In this document: piece after piece, positions 36,607 through 46,356 of the stretch
How the letters are laid out: the number at the start of each line of letters is the position of its first letter
Numbering within the stretch: the stretch's first letter is position 1
Assembly: GCA_902729315.2 (NCBI GenBank)
Contig: LR746269.1
Coordinates: forward strand, 4,356,001 to 4,420,000
DNA length: 64,000 nucleotides
From: Spirodela intermedia
Lineage: Eukaryota; Streptophyta; Magnoliopsida; Alismatales; Araceae
Reading direction: 5' to 3'
Translations under genes and position numbers: made by a program
Notes under the pieces: model-generated
Databases searched by the model: none
The model's input: the letters and a program-made list of their open reading frames with translations, nothing else
What the model was told of the DNA's origin: nothing

Positions 36607-37290
36607 TATTTTGATTTAAACTTGTTCCTTTTATCAAAATATTTTTATTTTCCTCTCAACATTGGACCATCTTCTTGATCTCTATCATGAGTTTCAAGTA
36701 AGCATCATTTTAAATCATAGTTTAAGGAAGTCTTGACATCTTCCATAAAAATATGATCTGTCTCATTTAGCAAAGTATCAGCAAAGTGCTCACATGAAAC
36801 ATGTAATAAACATAAGAGTACAAGAACTTGGTACTTTTCATCAACTTTAACACCAATATTGTCAATATCTATAACAATTTTAATAAACTCTGTTAGATGG
36901 TATGTAATGGGTGGACCTTTAATGCGAAGAGTGAATAACTATTTTTTTTGATATAGATACTTTGTGAGGCTTTTTTTATTAGATATTGACTTGAGATTGA
37001 AACAGATTTTTTTAAAAACATCTTCATCAATCTCTTGTAGCACCATTTGTTAAGTTTAAATGAATCACATCAAAAGCACATTCCATGTACTCTTCTTTCT
37101 CTTCACATTTCCACCTAGCTAGTAGAACTTTTTTGCCTTTAATATTTTAACATGCCTTGCTAGATTAACACTAACTCTATCTTTAGCATCCATATGTTGA
37201 AATCATTCATCTTTCCTTTGAATGCTTCAATGCCAATCTTCGTTACTGATATTGAATTTGTTGTCATGAACAATGAACATGGAGTGAATC
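36607..37290 (-). pseudogene. Copia gag remnant (outer element)
   Basis: Minus-strand reading has FKGKMNDFNIWMLKIELVL near 37200 (family form FxGxNDFxxWxxKMxxxL), GPPITYHLTEFIKIVIDID near 36900, then YQVLVLLCLLHVSCEHFADT near 36820 and LNETDHIFMEDVKTSLN near 36760. These are the standard landmarks of a copia gag (UBN2 type). Frameshifts separate them. Confidence 0.82.
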
Positions 37291-37298
37291 TCACCCAA

Positions 37299-37312
37299 GC
37301 TTTGATATCAAT
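37299..37312 (-). other. Primer-binding site of the outer copia element
   Basis: On the minus strand TTGATATCAAAGCTTGGG is a C-to-T/G-to-A decayed form of TGGTATCAGAGC, the initiator tRNA-Met site. It sits between the 5' LTR and gag, as required. Confidence 0.7.
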
Positions 37313-37316
37313 TTTT

Positions 37317-38600
37317 TGGAGACCTCTAATGATCACTCTTGATAATAGAGTAAGATCTACTTGACTCACAAGACAAAAGTAAGTAGAGGGAAGAATAATT
37401 TGTTGAGTTAGGATTAACTCAATTAAAATGTGATGATTTATTAAAAAATTTAGGTAAAATCATTCCTAATTCAAAATCATGAAATTTTACATATTAGATG
37501 TGAAATTATGATTGAAGGTTAATTTATTCCAATTAGTAGATTGATTCAATTTTCGATCTTGATTATTAGATATTAAGTCTCACCTATAATTCAACTCTCA
37601 TTAAGGGTAAAACAGTTCGATGTTTCTTGATTTATTTCATGTTTAAATATTTTAACATATATTAAAAAATATTTTAAAAATGACAATTTTATTTTATGAA
37701 ACATTAGTAATCAATTGACCCCAGCTCATGATTCATCCAACTTAGGGACCAACATAATCAACCCACTTTAATGGGAAGATTTATATGGTTTGGAAATTTT
37801 CCTCTATATCTACAGCAACAATGATGTTAGGCTAAACTAGATATGAAGAAATTTATTTGAGACTTTCACCCCCAACCACTTGGAGCAATCTGCGGCTCTC
37901 CTCTCTTTATTACAAAGGAACATGGGCATGATGTCACCTCCAATCAGGATTTGATAGTCGGCGGGTTTCACCTCCTCAGCCAATAAGACAAGCGGCGTTA
38001 TGTGTTCAGCCAACAGGAAAAGCACTGTTCTCTGGACAGCTAGCAGGACACACGGTGCTCCTTCCCCAACCGGACTGACAGCACTCCTTCCTCAGCCAGC
38101 AATGCAGACGACGCTGTGTTACTCGAGAACGCCTACATCTCCATTCTCTCGTCCACCTCTCTCTCTCTCTCTCTGTCTGACTCTGTCTTCGAGGAGAAAT
38201 CAAAATACTCCAGACCATGGTGGAATGGTTGGAATGGTTGGAAGCTCTACATGCGGCTCAGTCACACCATGCGGAAGCTCTCTCTGACACCATGCGGCTA
38301 TCTGTCTACATGGAAGCTCTCTCTGACATCTCCATTATCATACTCCAGACCATGGTGGAATGGTTGAAGCTCTACGTGCGGCTGCAAGTTGGGCAATCAG
38401 CCACACTCGTGGTTCGTGGGCGGATGATCTGGATGTTGAAGAACTACAGGAGTCAGTGGAGACTCGCAGGAGTAAATGTGTTTACACTTGAGAAAAAATA
38501 GAGGCCATGAAACATAAGGGTCAACCTCGACAGCATAAATTTCCACCCCTATATAGAGAAGATAAGAAAAAATTAAGGGATACCCCTATATTACATGTTT
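37317..38600 (-). repeat. 5' LTR of the outer copia element (right end approximate)
   Basis: It opens TGGAGACCTCTAATGATC like the left LTR at 19994. It also shares CACCTCCTCAGC near 37967 and GTCCACCTCTCTCTC near 38150 with that LTR. It contains a local duplication: CTCCAGACCATGGTGGAATG occurs at 38208 and 38343, and GGAAGCTCTCTCTGACA occurs twice between. I could not match its right edge to the left LTR's end, so the boundary could lie anywhere from about 38200 to 38700. Confidence 0.6.
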
Positions 38601-39163
38601 GACGAGAAACTTCTGGGGGTCAACGTGCGTAGTTTGCTGATGACAATTTTGAACAAAATGGAAAGCTAAAAAAGCTACGAAATTGATCCATTTTGGGGAC
38701 ATTAGAGGATAAATTTTCAACAACAGCGATGAGAAGATCTCCAACGATAGAATATCGAAGCGTGGTTCTCAAGCTCAACAAAATCAGTCATGTAAATCCT
38801 GCAAGCATCATCAAGCTCATAAGATTTCCAAGAAATGTAAACTATGAATGACTTATTTGAGCTTAGAACAGCATCCTAATCCGTCTAGAAAACATTTCAT
38901 TTCCTAAATCCTGTTTTTTGTCCAAGCGTGCAATTGGGCAATATTTAAGGAGTTAAAGTTGGTATCCTGAAAAAGCTAACTCAGTGATGTAAGATATAAT
39001 TTTTCTATCGGCAAAGTAAATCTAAATAGGTTTGTGAGAAACATAAGGAAATATAGCCAAGGAGCAGCTTCAGAGTGGACTGGGTCAAAAATTGTCCAAA
39101 TTATTATAAAATTCACGGCCCCTTTCATGGTGCATGGACTTCTTACATTTTATACAACCAACC
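38601..39163. other. Downstream region of the glycosyltransferase gene, nothing recognised
   Basis: AT-rich sequence between the outer copia element and the glycosyltransferase stop codon; it should include that gene's 3' UTR. No coding or repeat signal is clear. Confidence 0.4.
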
Positions 39164-40630
39164 TCAGTGCGCGGCGGGACCCGGTGGGGAAACCTTTCCC
39201 CCCACGGCAACCGCCGCAGAGGAAACCCCTCCCACCATCTCCTCCAGCGCACGCCACGACGACCCGCCATCCTCCATGGCCCTTCGAGCGGCGATCCGCA
39301 GCTCCGCCATCCTCGCTGCCGCCTCTCGTCCCTTCTCCCCCGCCAGTAGCTCCCTCACCATCTCCTCTATGTCCTCCCTCTTCACCAGATCCCTCCGCGT
39401 GCCGTCCACCGTCCGAACCCGCTGGCCGATCCCGAGCTCCTCCACCACAAACTTCGCGTTTAGGGGCTGGTCTGCCATCAGCGGCAACGCGAGGATGGGC
39501 ACCCCAGCGCAGACGCTCTCCAGGACGGAGTTCCATCCGCAGTGGCTCAGGAACCCCTTCACGGCGGCGTGGGCGAGCACTCCTGTCTGCGGAACCCACT
39601 CACTCGCCACCAGTCCCCTTCCCCCAGCCATCTCTGCGAACCCAGACGACTCCTTCCGCCGCTGAACCCACAGGAAGTCCGCCCCAGAATTCTCCAGGCC
39701 TGCGGCGACCTCTTCAACCAGCGCCACCGGCAGCTCCGCCTGTGTCCCAAAGGAGACATACAGAACTGGCCTGCCCTCCGCCGCCCGGGCGTCGAGCCAC
39801 TCCGCACACTTTCCCCGGAGCGACCTCTCCTCAGGCAAGCCCAGTAACAGGGGACCCACACACCAGGCCTTTGTGAAGTGTCGATGCCAATGATCTGCAT
39901 AAGCCGCCTCCATCTCGTAGAAACTGTTCATCACGAGCCCGAAGCTTTGCGTGTCGAATTTCTCCTGCTCGCGGACGAAGTCCCCAAGGGGGGTACTTGC
40001 ACAGGGGTCGTCGAATGGCGGTGACAGGTCGCCCTTGGTGAACTGAACGTGACCGAGGCCGGGTACTTCGAAGGGCTCCCCCTCGGAGGAGATGCTGGCG
40101 TGAGGGCGGGTAATAAGTAAGAGGCTGTTTACGGTCATGGTGTGGAAGCCCATCCCGTAAGAAGAAAGCCTTCGTATGCCGAGGTCCCTGGCGGACTCTA
40201 CCGTCCAGCCGAGGAAGCCGTCGGAGATGAGCAAACTGGGGCGTGGGCGGATGGCCCCGAGCGCGAGCTCGAACTCCGGCCGGAGGCGCTTAGTGGCGTT
40301 AACGAAGTCGAGGAAGAGAGACATGGAGGGGAGCTCGTCGGTGCTCTCGACCCCAGCGGGGATACCCGGATTGTCGACAGGGAATGAGAGCTCTACGATT
40401 CCCCCGGCCACGGGGTCGACGCCAACGAGGGCGGAGCGGACGTAGGGAGAGTTTCCAGGTGTGGTGAAGAAGGTGAAAGTGGCGAGTCGGCGGCGGTGGA
40501 GGACACAGGCGAGGTGGAGCAGTGGATTGATGTGCCCTTTGGACATGAAGGGGAAGAGTGCCACGTGGGGAAGGGCTGCATACGGACCCAGAGCACTGGC
40601 AATAGTATCTCGTTCCATTCCTCTCCTCAT
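39164..40630 (-). CDS. UDP-glycosyltransferase, UGT90A1-like, intronless, 488 residues
   Basis: This is a family 1 plant glycosyltransferase that moves a sugar from a UDP-sugar to a small molecule in the cytosol. The PSPG box is residues 345-388, from W345 through HCGWNS (363-368) to D387-Q388. Trp at box position 22 and the final Gln point to UDP-glucose as donor. The N-terminal PFMSKGHINP holds the catalytic His (H33), and ISDGFLGWT the region of its partner Asp. The blocks VALFPFMSKGH, ESTDELPSMS, LYVSFGTQAEL and ADQPLNAKFVVEEL resemble UGT90A1-type enzymes, a group whose acceptors are poorly known. The length is normal and the frame is complete. The ATG at 40630 is followed by a second at residue 5, either of which could be the start. 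The coding region is strongly GC-rich amid AT-rich repeats. The 280-residue open frame on the opposite strand is its shadow. Confidence 0.95.
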   Translation of the reverse strand: MRRGMERDTIASALGPYAALPHVALFPFMSKGHINPLLHLACVLHRRRLATFTFFTTPGNSPYVRSALVGVDPVAGGIVELSFPVDNPGIPAGVESTDELPSMSLFLDFVNATKRLRPEFELALGAIRPRPSLLISDGFLGWTVESARDLGIRRLSSYGMGFHTMTVNSLLLITRPHASISSEGEPFEVPGLGHVQFTKGDLSPPFDDPCASTPLGDFVREQEKFDTQSFGLVMNSFYEMEAAYADHWHRHFTKAWCVGPLLLGLPEERSLRGKCAEWLDARAAEGRPVLYVSFGTQAELPVALVEEVAAGLENSGADFLWVQRRKESSGFAEMAGGRGLVASEWVPQTGVLAHAAVKGFLSHCGWNSVLESVCAGVPILALPLMADQPLNAKFVVEELGIGQRVRTVDGTRRDLVKREDIEEMVRELLAGEKGREAAARMAELRIAARRAMEDGGSSWRALEEMVGGVSSAAVAVGGKVSPPGPAAH

Positions 40631-40837
40631 GGCTTCTAGTCGGCCGTCAGTAGGAGTTTATATCATATCGAAGCTGCGGCCATTGCAGTGGATGCTTAAG
40701 TTAGGACAAAAAACATGGACATTGACTATCCGGAGAAAAGTCTTAACCACCGGTCGGGTGATAGAGGGATAAGCAATGATCCAGGATGACATTTTAACAT
40801 GTGACAAGCAAAACCCACGTTCAAGTGTATGGTTTTT

Positions 40838-40895
40838 GGTCAATGGAAACTAACTTTGCTATGAGCATCAGAGTAGATGATCACGTCACTGACGA
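40838..40895 (-). promoter_or_regulatory. Possible stress-type promoter motifs upstream of the glycosyltransferase
   Basis: About 210-265 bases upstream of the ATG at 40630 lie a W-box core (TTGACC on the minus strand, 40839-40844) and two TGACG cores in opposite orientation two bases apart (40884-40888 and 40890-40894). TGACG pairs bind TGA-type bZIP factors, and as-1-like elements drive several glycosyltransferase genes. The spacing and orientation are not the classic as-1 arrangement, so this is only suggestive. Confidence 0.3.
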
Positions 40896-41050
40896 CAACT
40901 GGCAACGATGACAACGATGGGGTACCAGGCGTGTATGCCCGATAACAACGATAACGTTACCCGCACTGGCGGTGATGCCCATTGCACGTGGCCACCATGC
41001 TTGCTATCCAGTTACGGAAGAGGAAACTGAGACGTCGGCCTAGGTGCTAG

Positions 41051-42100
41051 TAGAAGAAACACGTGCAAAAAATAAAAAAAAGAAGAGAACTGTGTTACCA
41101 AATGTGATTTCCCCCCTTGCTGGAAATATTCATTTATAACTTTTCTGTGGGAAATTCTAGCCTACATAGTTTTATGCTAATAAATCATTTTTTTATTAAT
41201 AATTGTGCACCAAGCAAAATTAGTGTATTGTAATATTGAATGACTAAATAATAAATTTATTGTTATAATAGATCAGCATCTATAACTAGTCTATGGAGTT
41301 ATGACTTTAGATATTGGAGGGTCAATCTCTCTCAAGTTATCTCCATTTTTCTTTTCCGAGCTAACAATCAAAGAGAAATAACACTAAAAATCTTAACTCT
41401 AAACAAAACCTTCAAATCCCTTTTATTATGATTGAGTCTTCATTTTGGAGAAGATAATAGAGCCTCACTTATATTTCAGTGTCTAAAATATGGGACAGAT
41501 CCTAGTATAGGCAGCGGCACCATATTTCAAAGAGGGTATCTAAGATAAGGAAAGTTGGTTTTATTAGGAGAGTATGCATAAAGTATAGGGTGACACTGCT
41601 CAGAATAGCGAAGGAGAGTATGGGACAGCAAGGGTGGTGACATGAAATGGAAAGCTGTAGGGATCCCTAAATTAAGTTTGCAATCAGGAGAACTACATTA
41701 CAAGTTAGACGGGATATAATCAAGGGAGGAAATCAAGCATTAGATTCAATCTATGATCTTCTTGATTGAAACTCTTCCCATTCATTAGATAAATACGATC
41801 TCTCTGAGTGACTTTCACATCAATTGGCATGCGTTTCTCAAAAATTAGACACTTATATCTCTAAAACATTTCTTATCTAACCAATTTAGTGTGAATATAG
41901 GTGATTTCTTATTTCTAATCTTAATTTTTATACTATATACTTGATGAAATAATATTTTCACTACTGCCACTTTAATTAATTATAACATCATATATTGTGA
42001 TTAATGCATGGTAGTTGAAATATGCTATGTTACTAGAGATGCTCTTATTTCCTTAATGTATACATGAGCCTCATAATCACTGAATGAGATAGTGCTTCTT
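41051..42100. other. Intergenic, AT-rich, nothing recognised
   Basis: I see no gene, RNA or repeat boundary. It lies between the glycosyltransferase promoter and a decayed retroelement. Confidence 0.4.
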
Positions 42101-42168
42101 TGATGTCAAATTAAGGAAGTGTTCTCTTGAAGTGTTCCTTGTCCTTTGCCTCATCATTCTCTTCTCTA

Positions 42169-43217
42169 TCAATTGCTTACATGAAATTTATTGTACCTTA
42201 GAATAAATATTTTATTTGTGGTCCTTCTCATTGTATTTATCACATTTCTAAGGATTATTTGGTAGATACAATCTTTTGGCAATGCACCATGACCAATATG
42301 TCTTACTTTACTAGATTTTGGTAAAACAATTGTTATCTTGTGTACAATGATCATTGCACAAGAAACAATAGTTGCCTTTGACCTCACTTGTAAAATATTA
42401 CTAGATTTCTAAAGATTTAGTTCTGAACCTTTCTAGTAAAGATCTAGCATATTTTGATACCATAACAACATCAAAATCACTTTTCCTTTAATATCTTATT
42501 TGAGACCACTCTTAAATTTTGAAATCACATAGGATCCTATTTCTATCAAATTAATTTGGGAGGATAATATGTAAATTTCTTCTACAAATTATTTCATAAA
42601 TCTAATTTTTTTTATTTTGATATTATTGGTATACCATTTATTCATGATATGGTAGAAGAAATAGATATTTCAATAATTTATTTGTCTTGAACTATATAGA
42701 AACAGAGTTTTTGCCCGATCTTGTTCATGTTTCCTAGATTTGTTCTCTCCATGTTTATGTGCCACCCTTTAATTTATAAGATACAAACTTTACTTGGTTT
42801 TCTTCTTAGATCGTTATATATTGAAAACAAACACTCAACCTTAGCCAATCGATTCATAAATTCTTTCATACACAATTCCTTGGTAAACTAGATAAATCAG
42901 TTTTCATTCAAAAATGATTTAGATCAACCTCCTCAAATCTACTTCTCATACTTCCAAGTATAAATAAACAACAATGATTATAGCTAATGAAATTTTTTTA
43001 GTTCGCTATCTCTTTGAAGAATAGCTCATATCATTTTTATTTCGTTAACTATTGTCACATGAATTTTCTTATTGTGACCCCTTTCAATAATTTATTTCAT
43101 TCTTTCATATAGATCTTTAAATTTATTATTATTATTTTTTAAAACTCAAACAAAGGTAGCCTAGAAAAAGGGCATGACTTGATGAATTTAAAGCTGAAAA
43201 TCTCACTTTGATACCAA
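42169..43217 (-). pseudogene. Decayed Ty3/gypsy-like gag with primer-binding site, minus strand
   Basis: At 43205-43217 the minus strand reads TTGGTATCAAAGTGAG, a primer-binding site for initiator tRNA-Met, and an LTR would begin with the TGG at 43218. To its left the minus strand gives FMNRLAKVECLFSIYNDLRR near 42850 and KVCIL-IKGW with WW-like residues lost, as in gypsy gag (ExLxWLxxVExxFxYxxxxxxxKVxLVAxxLxGxAxxWW). A CFLCND block near 42370 may be a damaged zinc knuckle. Stops are very frequent. Confidence 0.5.
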
Positions 43218-43822
43218 TGGATGAAATATGAGTCGTGTGAGAAGGAAATTTCACCCTTAAATCTACTAGACATTAAATTTCAAACATGAAACCAAATATT
43301 TAATTCATAAAACTAGGAACCTTAAATCTTGAAAGGTTTACTGAATTGGCACATGAATCCACAAGGATCAAAATATTCCACTGAATGCAAAAGGAGGTAG
43401 AATTGACAAGTTGAGAGAGAAGAAACCTCAAAGAAGAAAATTTCAAATTAACTCAAAATGGTCGATTACACATGAGTGCCTTTCAATACCCTAAATTTCT
43501 ATTCGGGTTCCCCTAAAAACGTGAACTAGTTTTAGTAGGACTTTCAAGTAGATTTAAATCACTTTAAATAATAAGTCATAACAAAAATGCACTAAAAATA
43601 AGAACATGAGCTTATTATCTATGTATTTCTCACATGTTTTAGTAGGGGCATAATATAATGATAAGGCGATTGTTAATATGAGATATAAGGACTGCTACTA
43701 CAAGCAATACTACACCTTTGATCGTGAAATATCGATTGCTTGTTGAATCCTGTTAATCACGTGAAAGTAGCAAAATTCGGGGGTTAAAGATTTTCATAAA
43801 ACGTCACAATTTGGGGAGGGAT
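43218..43822 (-). repeat. Probable LTR following the primer-binding site at 43205
   Basis: By position this should be the LTR belonging to the minus-strand gag remnant. It starts TGGATGAAATATGAG on the + strand. I found neither its far end nor a second copy in the window. Confidence 0.3.
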
Positions 43823-43910
43823 CTTTTTTTATATAAGGAAAAAATTTCTACTCCATCCGACTAGTTCTGGGTTCGAGTCCCAGGCAACCAATACATAAAA
43901 TGGAAAAAGA
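43823..43910 (+). other. Plastid DNA insert carrying the trnK-UUU 3' exon
   Basis: CCGACTAGTTCTGGGTTCGA and the following GTCCCAGGCAACCA (43857-43890) match the 3' exon of plastid tRNA-Lys(UUU) except for C/G-to-T/A changes in the T stem (plastid form CCGGGTTCGAGTCCCGGG). It also lacks one C of the CAACCCA end. The preceding AAAATTTCTACTCCAT resembles the end of the trnK intron. The 5' exon and matK are absent, so it is a short nuclear plastid insert (NUPT) and cannot make a tRNA. Outer limits are estimated. Confidence 0.75.
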
Positions 43911-44750
43911 CTCGCCTTTATAGCCATCCTTTCAAGTTTCCATTGTCTAAACACACAAGATTATATTAACCATGTCACATGTGGGCACATAATATAATAA
44001 CATTTATGCATTTAATAAATGACTATGTAGGTATTGACTAGACTCTAAAGTGACAGCATATTTTATCATGGTAGCATGCATTTCTTTATTGCCAATTGGT
44101 ACATTAATCATTAATGATTAGATTTTTTATAGACCTACTTCCTCATATAGTTGAGGTAGAAGAAAAGAAGGTGGCTTGTATAACATTACCCACTGTAAAT
44201 TGTCACACATCCCTACGCCTTTTGATTTTTCACATATATTAGTAAAAAATCTCTTTTTTTCCTTCAAAATTTATCATTCTCTTGGGATATTAGCATATTA
44301 TTGAGTGAAATACACACTAAGCTAAGGACAACTATATTAGCATAGTAGCCAATTGAAATTGTGACTCATGCAAGGATGAGCCAACAAGGTGGAAGTATAT
44401 TGACAGCTTTCTTGATTGAAGCTACTTTTTTCTTCTTAGACATTGGTTCTAAACAATTATTTTAGGAATCAAAATGTCTAGTCTTTATTTTTTCATTTAA
44501 TTATTATTAATAAATAAATATTATTAATATAGGAAGCTCATGAAAATATAGGATGAGTGAAGAAAAGCATGGTCATGAGAATTAATTTTTGACTTAAAAG
44601 AAATTAGATTCCAATTAAGTACCATTCTTTTAGGCTAAATATATTTTTCATATTTGACAACAAAACAAGGTTGGTTGTTGGGGCACACACAATGCATGCC
44701 TACATAGGAACAATGAGCGTTTAATTTGATCCCCACCCACGTCTTAGAAA
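43911..44750. other. Intergenic, AT-rich, nothing recognised
   Basis: Some of this may be plastid-spacer sequence adjoining the trnK fragment or LTR debris; I cannot assign it. Confidence 0.4.
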
Positions 44751-44755
44751 TAATA

Positions 44756-44764
44756 TTAGGGTTT
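44756..44764 (+). promoter_or_regulatory. Telo-box upstream of the UTP7 gene
   Basis: TTAGGGTTT is the reverse complement of the plant telo-box AAACCCTAA. Such boxes are typical of promoters for ribosomal-protein and ribosome-assembly genes, which suits the downstream SSU-processome gene. It lies about 200 bases before the start of the GC-rich leader. Confidence 0.5.
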
Positions 44765-44959
44765 GTTTATTTTCTGTGAGTTATTTCAATGTTTAGACAA
44801 TTATTAGTGACATTAAGGTCCTTGTTTCTGAGAGTATTGTCGATGCAGACTTATTTCGGTGATATAATCTACATAGCTTGGAACGCTAGAAACCTTTGGG
44901 ACATTTTTCATACTTGTAGATTTATTTGGGTATTTCAGAGATTATGTATTAGCCCAAAC

Positions 44960-45243
44960 TGCCCCTAACAGCAGGCAGAGAGGGCCTTCCCGGTGCTGGC
45001 GCCCTGTTTCTCCCTCGGCCGGTCGTCACCCAGAAGGGCTTCTTCTTCCGCCGCCACCACGACGTTTCCATTGGCTACACGCCGACGAGCGACGCCGCTC
45101 TTCCCCCGAAGCGCCGTCTGTGGGTCTCTTGCCTGCCGGCCGGCAACTCCGGCCGCTGCTGCTGCTGTTTAGGCTGTACCCAGCCAGCGCCATTGCTTCT
45201 TGTTCTCTCTGGGTTTTCGGGAACCGCTCGCGTAGAACTTGAG
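44960..45243 (+). promoter_or_regulatory. GC-rich leader: probable 5' UTR exon of UTP7
   Basis: A GC-rich block between AT-rich DNA ends in a good donor (TTGAG|GTAATC). A matching acceptor, TTTTTCAG, is at 46305, 51 bases before the UTP7 ATG. The transcription start is not visible; 44960 is where the composition changes. Confidence 0.6.
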
Positions 45244-46356
45244 GTAATCTCGCATCTTGTCATCCCTCTCTCTCTTGCCAGAATGCGTTGAGTAGGGCCC
45301 CTTCTCGAACCCATCAACCAACCATCACCTTACTTTTATCCTGCTCGTGGTGGTGGTGAACAATCTGATAGGTGGAGTCTTATGCAGTTTATTGAAGCAG
45401 CAATCTTGAGCCTTTTTTCTTGAATCATCATCTGAAATTCGTTTACTCCTTGCACTGGCTACATGTTTGTCACTTTGTTTTTAAAGTGGATAGTGCCTCA
45501 AGGTCATTAACCAAAGGGAATATGTACAAGTTTCTGAACCTTGAGTCATCGTCACTATCGTACGCCTAGACGGTGTTGAGCAAAAACAAGATATCTGAAG
45601 ATCCATAAATGAGATTTTTTTTTCTCTTTCAAACCTCTCCTTTTTTATGGAAAAGAGGGTTTCCTTGTCAGTTACATTACCAATGAAGATGTTGGGGAGC
45701 CTGCTTTTTATTGCTCCTGGCTTAGATTTCTTGCAAAGAAAGACAGCAGGAACTCTCACTTTTTTTTTCTGTCCAGTATTAGTAGTAAATGTCTCTCACT
45801 GACGGTGGTCTCAAGTGTGTCCACAGAACATTCGTTGCCATGTGTTCAGACCAAATATCAATTCCATTTCTTTATAAAATGTCATAGATTGATGCTACAT
45901 GTTCTGAAACACTGCAGCTATTAAGATTCTGATTTCCAACACTAAAGCGGAGTATCACTTTTGACTACTAAGCTTTTATGTTGGATGTTCTTGATGCTAG
46001 CAGATAAATGCTTTACTTCCCAACTCATGAATGGGTGCGCTTGTCTAGTTTAAGTCTTTACTTATTTCCCCTGTATGCATTGTTGTGGTTCCCTCTGTTT
46101 GTTATCAATTACATTTTCTGGGAATTCTCTCGCTCTTTCTACGTCATGGATTGTAGTGGTTGTTTTCTGCTGGTCCGATTTTCAAAATTCCGCTAGTTGT
46201 GTTGATTTTTTCCATTTTTGTTGAAATCCTAAACAAATATAATGCCCACTTGCATCACTTGCTTCAGAAAGCCATTTTTCTGGTAACAGTGTATTTCTTT
46301 TTCAGGCCTTCATCTTTTTTCTTATGTCACTTGGTTACGTCCCAATCATCAACACC

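Larger units (their letters stand above)
19994..38600 (-). mobile_element. Outer Ty1/copia retrotransposon, minus strand, split by later insertions
   Basis: The pieces in minus-strand order are: 5' LTR from 37317 rightward; primer-binding site 37312-37299; gag 37290-36602; integrase 34738-33830; the linker before reverse transcriptase 31930-31710; reverse transcriptase and RNase H 22206-20800; and 3' LTR 20798-19994. The joins fit: minus-strand reading just right of the inner element (SYDDMVTFALFVIHMIE, TTDES) is the segment that normally precedes copia reverse transcriptase, and reading resumes left of it with the reverse transcriptase start. Both LTRs share a pyrimidine tract preceded by GTCCACCT and a CACCTCCTCAGC word. 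The element is full of stops and is dead. Its right boundary is approximate, and 31930-33830 is not explained by it. Confidence 0.75.

Noticed and set aside
37160-37369. 69-codon minus-strand frame as an independent small gene
   Set aside because: It reads as the start of a copia gag beside a primer-binding site and an LTR.
39034-39876. 280-codon open frame on the + strand
   Set aside because: It is the antisense shadow of the GC-rich glycosyltransferase and is low-complexity Pro/Ser-rich.
40655-40664. TATA-like GATATAAACT before the glycosyltransferase
   Set aside because: It is only about 25-35 bases from the ATG, too close to leave room for a leader.
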